DNA of 64,000 nt from Camellia lanceoleosa (lineage: Eukaryota; Streptophyta; Magnoliopsida; Ericales; Theaceae). Location: contig CM045762.1 in assembly GCA_025200525.1 (NCBI GenBank), positions 110,892,734 to 110,956,733 of the forward strand. The letters run 5' to 3'. Shown here piece after piece: positions 56,991 through 64,000 of the stretch. The notes under the pieces are model-generated. The model did no database searches. It worked only from the letters and a program-made list of their open reading frames with translations, and was not told the origin of the DNA. The stretch's first letter is position 1, and every line of letters starts with the position of its first letter. A program made the translations under genes and the position numbers.

Positions 56991-59379
56991 ACCTCCCAAC
57001 TAACCAAAGAAACACAACACCAACCTCCGGCCACAACCAATTTGAAGTATTTCCCTAACTCTAAGAACACTAAGGATACCGAATTGATCAAGAACACAAG
57101 AAAAGGGTCACAGACTTCCCCTCGATTCACACTTCTCACTAAGTCTATGAGACAAGACCAACAAACAACCACACGCATGCCTCGGGTATCCACCACCACT
57201 AGCCCAAACATTCTCCACGCTTAGCACTCCAACAAGATGGAAACTAGATCTTTACCACAAGATCCTTGATTACCTCATTTAAGGAATAGGTCACAACAAA
57301 ACTTGGCTCGAGACAAGACTCCGGTCTAAGAAGTTCTTACAATGCCCGACAATCCACATAACCGAACGCACAAAACTCGAGATTTATAATTATAATTGAA
57401 GTGGTTACACCATCGCACTATAAAGGTACAATAATCAACAATTCCGTTCCAAATGAAGGTTTTCATCCTTTTCTCAATTATGGGTAAAAATCATCTCTTT
57501 ATATACAAAGCATTTTCTCAAAAGCGTTTCAAACACTCGCCGGTCACAAGTGAAAATGCATTTTCTTCCTTTCAAGCAAGAATCCAAAATTTGTTCATTC
57601 TAATTTCCGCTCCACCGTAACAACCGGTAGATCTCTGCCGTTAACCAACAACACCCATCACCCACATGGTGATGCCGCAACCACAACGACATAACATAGC
57701 ATTTCCATAATATTAATTAATAGAATACAACAATTATACCACTCCGTTCAGGCAATAACATTATTCTTACCACACAAGTTGTTATTCACGCCAGATAACG
57801 ACATGATCACACAAACTAGATAAAATAGGAATTGTTCTTGTCATTTTAAAAGAAAAAAAAAATCTTTTTCTTATTTTTATTTTTATTTATTTAATATTTT
57901 ATTTATTTATTTATTTATTTTTTTGAAAGATTCATGTCATAAATTTCGAGTAAAAACAATTTATTTCGTAATTATTTTTCCAAAACAAGCCTTAAAATCT
58001 CTTCCCAAGGGTCTCAGTTGAAATATAAATGCCATGAAAGTTTTCAAAAACCAACAATCACTTATCAATTTAACTTTTCAACCACACCTGGTGAACTCCC
58101 ACCACCACCCAATCACATCCATCCCACTCACAGTGTTTCCACAAGGAGACAACCACATCTTGTAATATAACAACAACTAGAAATAATTGTGGTGTTAAAT
58201 GAAACAATGCAACACACATAACTTTCCAAACTCTGACAGTTCTGTACCAACACAAACATTAGCCAAAAGAACATCGGTACCCAAGAGCCTATGAGTATTC
58301 CCAACCCAAAAGCTAACACTCTAACTCGATTCACAGCTTCAACAACTTACACCGATAACCACACACAAACGCAAGGCCCAACACCCTAGGCTCAACCCAC
58401 GGCACCACGCCGCCTTCTAGCCAATTTATACTAATTTTCCAAAAGCTCAACTTTACAACCCACATCTAACCATTCTAAAGTGACTATTTGTCACCCTCCT
58501 TGATACCACTCAACTTAACTAATCACTCGAGAGTTTTCGCTCCCGGTCTTGAAACACCTATATACCCTTCCCAAAGGAATTCTATTCACACGCCTAGTGG
58601 CCAGCACACTCTTATACCCAGCACAAGGCTGAGTAGGTCAACAGTGATCACGCGATCTGGGTTAGTCAAGACAATCCTTACCAATGGTACACTTGTTACC
58701 TAAAACACCAACCATTCATCGCTCTAGTAATACTTCAATTATCTATCCACAAAATTCTTTTCCCTACTCAAATCTCCACCAAAATCTAGCAACACTACAA
58801 GCTCATTCCACATACCTTTATTAACTCATAATCAACCTTGATACAGCACTAACCCTATTCATGGTCGATAGGACCCCAAATGAACTCACAATTCAAAAAA
58901 TTTTAAAACACTAAGCAACACACACAAACACCATTCTCACTACACGAGGTGGAAACCTCATACTCTCTTAAACATTCCTACATCACTTCCACCAATCTTC
59001 ACAAAATTCTAATGTCTCACACTTCCTCAAACTTAATACTACGATTGTCAAAAATTTCTCCCAGACCTCTCAATCCCCATCAACAATTTCTAAATTAAAT
59101 AGGAATCAAAGCCCATCACAACACCATCACAAAATAATCCAACAGTTGATACACAATAGTACTAGGATCACCAATTCCATTTATACATTTCATTACACAT
59201 ACATAACAAGGAAATTTAAGTTTCATTAGCAAGCCCCACACATGAGGGTAACAATTAACAATACTTACACAACACTTAGCTACATCGCCTTAGCATTCTA
59301 CAACACACCAATCAATCACAAAAGTTTCACAATTTATAGCGTAGATCTCTAAAACAAAAGTCCCTCTCAAGGGTAATAC
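56991..59379. other. Element C non-coding interior replacing most of pol
   Basis: No RT, RNase H or integrase core motif on either strand. There is an AT-rich low-complexity run at 57861-57927 (ATTT units). Segments near 57660-57740 resemble B's interior near 39985-40075 ('ggtgatgcc', 'ataacatagcatttccataat'). The origin of this filler is unclear. Confidence 0.6.
57861..57927. repeat. (ATTT)n low-complexity run
   Basis: Units of ATTT and TTTA with some interruptions, next to a T-rich tract. Confidence 0.85.
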
Positions 59380-60450
59380 TACCGCGCTGGTTTAAAGGTC
59401 AGCCCTCGTGAAGCTTCCGAAGCCTGGCCTCTTCGGGTTTGATACTGATAACGTCCCTGATTGGACTGATGGGACAAGGTCCGACTAGATTCTGAAACAC
59501 CGGAAGGATCTACACGTGAAAAGGCAAAAACGTCTAGCATGGCCCTGCTGACCACAATCAAAACAAACAATGGACTTCCAACTCTAAACCTGATTTGGAG
59601 CCTGAACCTCACTAGATCCCCCAACGGACGAGGTCGAAACCCCCGAAGAAAACAAGGACCAAGTCTGGGAGTGAGCATGCGTTCGCCTTCACCTCTTGCT
59701 AAGTCTAGGGTACTTATGAACTGTAGGAGTTACCGATGTGGCCTCCTCTCTAACTCGACCAGCACTGCTAACCATGGCCCCTCCGTGGGTCGCTGCCTCG
59801 ACTAGATCAAAATAATTCTTCCACCTAGACTCAACCACCTCCTCCCGGATATCATCACGCAACCGCCTCTCAAACTCATAACAACGACGCTCCTCTGTAG
59901 ACACCAATTCTGGAACGAATCTCGACAAACTAGCAGACCTCATTTCAAACTGAGCCAAAGGAGTAGCATCCTGGTGCAACTCGACAAACTATTCTGTTAA
60001 CCTTTCCCGAGCAGAATGAGGGAAATACTTGGCCAAGAAGGCCTCGGTAAACGCAACCCAAGTGGTACCTACGGTACCCTTCACATACTTCCACCAATAA
60101 TTCGCAGCCCTCTTCAACTAGAAGGTTGCCAAAGAAACCATCAACCCCTCATCCTCGACTCTGAGCATGTCAAGAGTCTTGGTAATCTATTCCAACCAAC
60201 TCTCTGCCTCCAGCGGTCTTACCTCTCCCAAAAACTTCGGTGGATTGGAGCGAAAAAACCCCTTAGTAAGCTTGAGGGTACGCCCGTTGTCCCCCTCATT
60301 GCGAGCTAGAGCATCTTGCACCGTTCTCACCACCTCGCGTGCGACTTCCTCGCCGATAGTCGGTGCTCTAACGACCGATGCTAAGGGAACCGCAATGTCC
60401 TTATCGACACTTCTACTATACATCCTTCCTCTAGTTCCCTGTGTAGACAT
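59380..60450 (-). pseudogene. gag: Element C gag
   Basis: The ATG at 60450 starts MSTQGTRGRMYSRSVDKD. Retrotransposon gag motifs follow: NPPKFLGEVRPLEAESWLE, LDMLRVEDEG, WWKYVKGTVGTTWVAFTEAF, LAKYFPHSARERLTE, then LSRFVPELVSTEERRCYEFER. A single CCHC zinc knuckle, CFDCGQQGHARRFC, is near 59535-59578. Several in-frame stops (for example after ESWLE near 60187 and after RERLTE near 59995) and a frame change near 59690 break it. Gag would form the virus-like particle and bind RNA. This one is not translatable in full. Confidence 0.85.
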
Positions 60451-60960
60451 CCTACAAAATTCAAAAACAAAATCAACTAAGTGCATAATGCAATAGCCTC
60501 CCCAAGGCAAACACTCTCACCACCACGACTTTGAACCCTTTCTGACATCCTAATTAAGGAACAAGATAGATAAATTAGCACATAATTCTAAATGTGCTCG
60601 CAACTTGCCTCACATATTAAACTATAACAATTATATACATTCTAACACACAAACTATTCTATTCGCTTCACATAAGCACATAGTCACATAAGCACATACG
60701 AATTATCCTTTAGCAATTCGATTCATCCCATGAGAAACCAAGAATTCTTAGTAGAATGAGCATTGATCAGGTACCCTTCTAATAAGACCTCAAGGAATCT
60801 AATAGGCACAAATGACATCCCAAAAGTCTAATCTCATACACGCATAGTCACATAAGCATGCTATCACATAATCACATAGAAAAAACATTTCCTAATCATG
60901 CGAAATGAACCCATTGTGGTATAGCAACCACTTCCCGCGAGCCCCAAGTATTCAAACCCG
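60451..60960. other. Element C leader between PBS and gag
   Basis: About 500 bp without recognisable coding sequence. Confidence 0.6.
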
Positions 60961-60975
60961 GTAGCTTTGATACCA
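60961..60975 (-). other. Element C primer binding site (tRNA-iMet)
   Basis: TGGTATCAAAGCTAC on the minus strand, 3 bp from the 5' LTR. It is one base off the TGGTATCAGAGC consensus. Confidence 0.85.
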
Positions 60976-60978
60976 AGT

Positions 60979-63030
60979 TGTCATGCCCCGAAAATAAACT
61001 CACATAACTATTACATCAACCCACTTCCAAAATGAGATATTGATCAAATTCATTTGCATGGTTCCAATATTTACCAAAGTATTCTCACAGGTCATTATAC
61101 ATTTATTTACTCACTAGTACATGAATCTATTGCATTTAAAGAAATCATTAAATCACAACGAATAAGGCTCTCAGGGGCTTACAAGTTCCAAGGAAATAGC
61201 CCGGTTACACAAAATGGTATCTCGGACACAGACACATTAGCCCTTGGCTTACAAAAAAAAAATATCACAACGTAAGAGTTAAACTACTCTTCTTCAAAAC
61301 ATTTCCATGCCCTTAGCTTGGCGGGGTCCCCACATCTATACCTACACCAAATCCCATAGGGGTGAGCATAAAGCCTAGCAGAGATTCCTCACAAGGTATA
61401 TACAGTTATGCCAATTCCATCAACGTTAAAAAGAAATGCATATGTAATGCCATGCAAGTGACAATGATGAAGGAGAATTTTATTTCAATGCACTATTTCA
61501 AAATTAACATGTTCTCAATAATATTTCGTAATCTCATTAATTTCAACTTTCAATATTTAAATCAACAGGGGCAGTAAATACGACACTGGTAATCCCTAGG
61601 CAAGTGTCTACAAGTAGACTGTACGAGTACTACCAAACTGTCATTTTTACCGGTATTAACTGGAAGGCTCGACACCTATCCGCGCGGCTTCTGGGTCTTT
61701 CACCCTGGACACTCAGGCTAACTTATCAAATTCATCTACACCCTCTATCCGAACTTACCAACGTATTTACCCCATACACATTTCAATTAGTTCTCATCAC
61801 AATAACATTTTTCGTCATGATGTAAATCTCTTCAATTTAGATTCATAATGCACAATGATAAACGAAGTAATATGCAATGCAATAATCTTTTCCATACCTC
61901 ATAACATTTCTCCATTTTGAATATCCCTACAACAATGCCAACATTTACATTCACATATTCTCCTTTCAATGTTCATCCACAAAATTAACATGTGTCATCA
62001 ACATTTTACCATAATTCTTTTTTCACATGCCCTAACAAATTAGTCTCTCCACGGCTACAAGTGACATATTTCAAATATAAATCCCCGATGTTTACAAATT
62101 TTCCACCATTTATGATATCCAACAATTTATCACACACAAGCTTGCTTATTCAAGTATTAGGAATAATATTTAAATAGCACCTTTTTCTCATACATCAAGA
62201 AAATTTCCATCTTGTTAAACATTGATGAAACACCTCTCATTTATCCTTTTAACACAAGAAAATAAGTAATTTCCAAGACATTTTCCATTTTACCAAAAAT
62301 CCCCAATTTCTAGGGTTTTCATCATTAAAAAACTATCATCATTTTCTAAGAGGAACTCCATCACACCATTTTTCATGAGTTTAATAGAAGAAAACCCTCA
62401 AGATAATAGGAAAAGGTTGAGATATAAACCCACATTCAAAACTCTCTCTACATTTTGAATCAAAATCAATAAAATCAACACAAACTCGAACACTTTTAAA
62501 TCAACAACAAATAGCAAAACTAGTATATATAACTCAAGAAATCCCTACCTCAAGCTTGTTGATGAAAGGAGAGATGAAACCCTAGCCTTAAAGATGAGAG
62601 AAAATTTGGATCTCCACCACCCAAGTGAAGCCCTAACTTTGGATCTTCAAGATTTGAAGGAAGGAGATGAAGATCTTGTCCCAAAAATTTGTAAAATCAA
62701 AGTGTTTTGAGGCTTGAGGAAGTTTTCTAGAGAGAAGGGAGAGAAATATTGGGTTTAGAGTGAGAGAGATATGTGTATAATGTGTGGTGAGACATTCGGA
62801 CCAAGGCGTTATAAGAAAACAGGGCACGGACTGCCCAGTTGGCTACACGTGCGGCCTTCTCTACCGCTCGAGCACCCCACCTTGACTGCTCATGCGGTCT
62901 ATTTTCTCCGCTCGTGCGCTCTAGGAAGAATCGAATTTTCTGGGTCTAAGCCTCCATCGCTTGAGCGCCCTAGCCCATCGCTCGAGCAGCCCAGCCCCGT
63001 GCATGCGACCCAAGCCCAACCCTCCTTTTA
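60979..63030 (-). repeat. Element C 5' LTR, truncated
   Basis: Starts TGTCATGCCCCGAAAATAA and stays collinear with 53688-55760, then homology stops in 'aagcccaaccctcc' (about 63025). The equivalent of left LTR positions about 55770-55951 is missing. Confidence 0.88.
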
Positions 63031-63386
63031 AAAATTATAAATCCTGGACTAATTATGAAAAGATAAAAATATATGTACATAAGAAGTCAATCTTTGAATA
63101 TTTGAAATTTGACATCTTTATTTTCTTATTTTGATGAATTGCTTCCTATAGTTAAAAGCAAAACAATATATATTTTGAAAAGCATTAGTATATTTTCCTT
63201 TTAAAAAACATAAATCATGTACTAATTAGAATTTTATTTTTATATGGTTAAATGGAAGTTAGTTTATGGATTTTTTTTAATTGTTTAAAATTTAAAAAAA
63301 ATCAAGAAAATCAGTATGAGATATTGAAACCCTCGCAAAACTCCTCTCTAAAAACCTCTTTTTCCTTAATACATAGAATAGATAAT
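63031..63386. other. AT-rich stretch resembling the left flank of element C
   Basis: 63056-63192 matches 53548-53680 imperfectly but collinearly, and 63186-63235 matches 53283-53330. No gene. Confidence 0.65.
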
Positions 63387-64000
63387 TGTAGACTACCTCG
63401 AGAACTACGCTCTTCGCACCGCGAGGGCGCGAATCGTTTTGTTCTTTAGCTACTACAGTTCGGACTCATGTCACGGTTCTGAATCTAATCTCACAAAGTG
63501 CAATGTGAGACCGATAAATCACCAAAGAGTCCAAATCTGGCAAGTCATTTTGGAAAATTGATTTTTATAAAGAAGTGCCAAACATGGACTGCTTTGCCAG
63601 ATACAGAATCGCCACCTAAATGTTTTGTTTTTGGAAAATTTAGGAAACCCTGACTCGTGCCTAAGGCCACGTGTCCGTCATCACCAAAGTTGCCTCGGCT
63701 CGGGAACTTGCTCACCAAACAATGAGCACCCCCGCTCGCCTGATCAAAATATCGGCCTTTACTAAGCATGATATATTGTTTTTGAAAACACATGTGTTCT
63801 AATTCCGATTCATTAGCTAGCTTACTATGTGATGCGCACAGCATACAAGTATAGACTAGATCGCCTAAATTGGAACAAAACATTGCGTGTTCGTTTGTAA
63901 AAATGATTTGAAGTTTGCTACTCGCAAGTAGGCTAAGACATGGATTTTGATGAATTGTTCAAATTCAAGCAATCCAACCATCACCCACAAGCATTTAGGC
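63387..64000 (-). mobile_element. Partial Tat-type LTR T3, cut by window edge
   Basis: It starts (LTR end on the minus strand) with TGTAGACTACC and includes the conserved terminal part seen in T1 and T2: 'caccaaagagtccaaatc', 'gccaaacatggactgc', 'cgccacctaaat', 'cgtgtccgtcatcacc'. Only the last roughly 610 bp of the LTR are inside the window, so solo or full status is unknown. Confidence 0.85.

Larger units (their letters stand above)
53688..63030 (-). mobile_element. Internally deleted chromovirus C with truncated 5' LTR
   Basis: The 3' LTR is 53688-55951 and the 5' LTR 60979 to about 63030. The PBS and PPT show minus orientation. The interior keeps gag (59380-60450) and the integrase C-terminus with chromodomain (56370-56990) but lacks protease, RT, RNase H and the integrase core. 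The 5' LTR lacks about 180 bp of its start, so no TSD can be assigned. LTRs differ by a few percent where compared. E (25893-28165) is a solo LTR of the same family. Confidence 0.88.

Overview
The window is repeat-dominated nuclear DNA from a flowering plant, almost certainly a eudicot. It is AT-rich and built from nested Ty3/gypsy LTR retrotransposons, solo LTRs, a truncated LINE and short AT-rich intergenic stretches. The only trace of an ordinary plant gene is a polygalacturonase remnant at about 30.1-30.8 kb. Nothing in the sequence fixes the genus. I found no rRNA, tRNA, CRISPR or organellar genes. All boundaries were placed by reading LTR ends, target-site duplications (TSDs), primer binding sites (PBS) and polypurine tracts (PPT) by eye.

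Layout. (1) 461-19280: an 18.8-kb Tat/Ogre-type element (T1) on the + strand with 3.75-kb LTRs and a tRNA-Arg-type PBS. It has a shortened gag and no recognisable pol. On the opposite strand it carries a decayed intron-containing gene for a plant mobile domain (PMD) protein (9034-12363, six exons). T1 sits inside an older, reverse-oriented LTR of a related family (T0), whose halves lie at 1-460 and 19281-20146. (2) 20147-23905: AT-rich intergenic DNA and a 5'-truncated L1-type LINE with a 9-bp TSD. (3) 23906-29190: a chromovirus-like solo LTR (D) with TSD GATAG, holding a second solo LTR (E, 25893-28165). (4) 29196-31158: intergenic DNA with the polygalacturonase 3' fragment. (5) 31159-52298: a Tekay-like chromovirus (A, minus strand) with TSD ATAAA and a complete but stop-ridden gag-pol. 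Its protease region is split by a second, much younger minus-strand element (B, 36772-48408, TSD TTTAC), which itself contains a reverse-oriented solo Tat LTR (T2, 40542-43985, TSD CCAAT). (6) 52305 onward: a candidate Helitron 3' end and AT-rich repeats. (7) 53688-about 63030: an internally deleted chromovirus (C, minus) keeping gag and the integrase C-terminus with chromodomain, and with a truncated 5' LTR. (8) 63387-64000: the end of another Tat LTR (T3), cut by the window edge.

How the parts relate. Nesting plus LTR-pair divergence judged by eye gives an order: T0 before T1, A before B, and D before E. T2 is either younger than B or was already carried by B's parent copy. The most unusual content is the antisense PMD gene with its own promoter-like region inside a gag-only Tat element. 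A 24-bp perfect palindrome just upstream of the Tat LTR TATA box, and arrays of short palindromes (CGCTCGAGCG or CGCACGTGCGG) at the same position in several chromovirus LTR families, are also notable.
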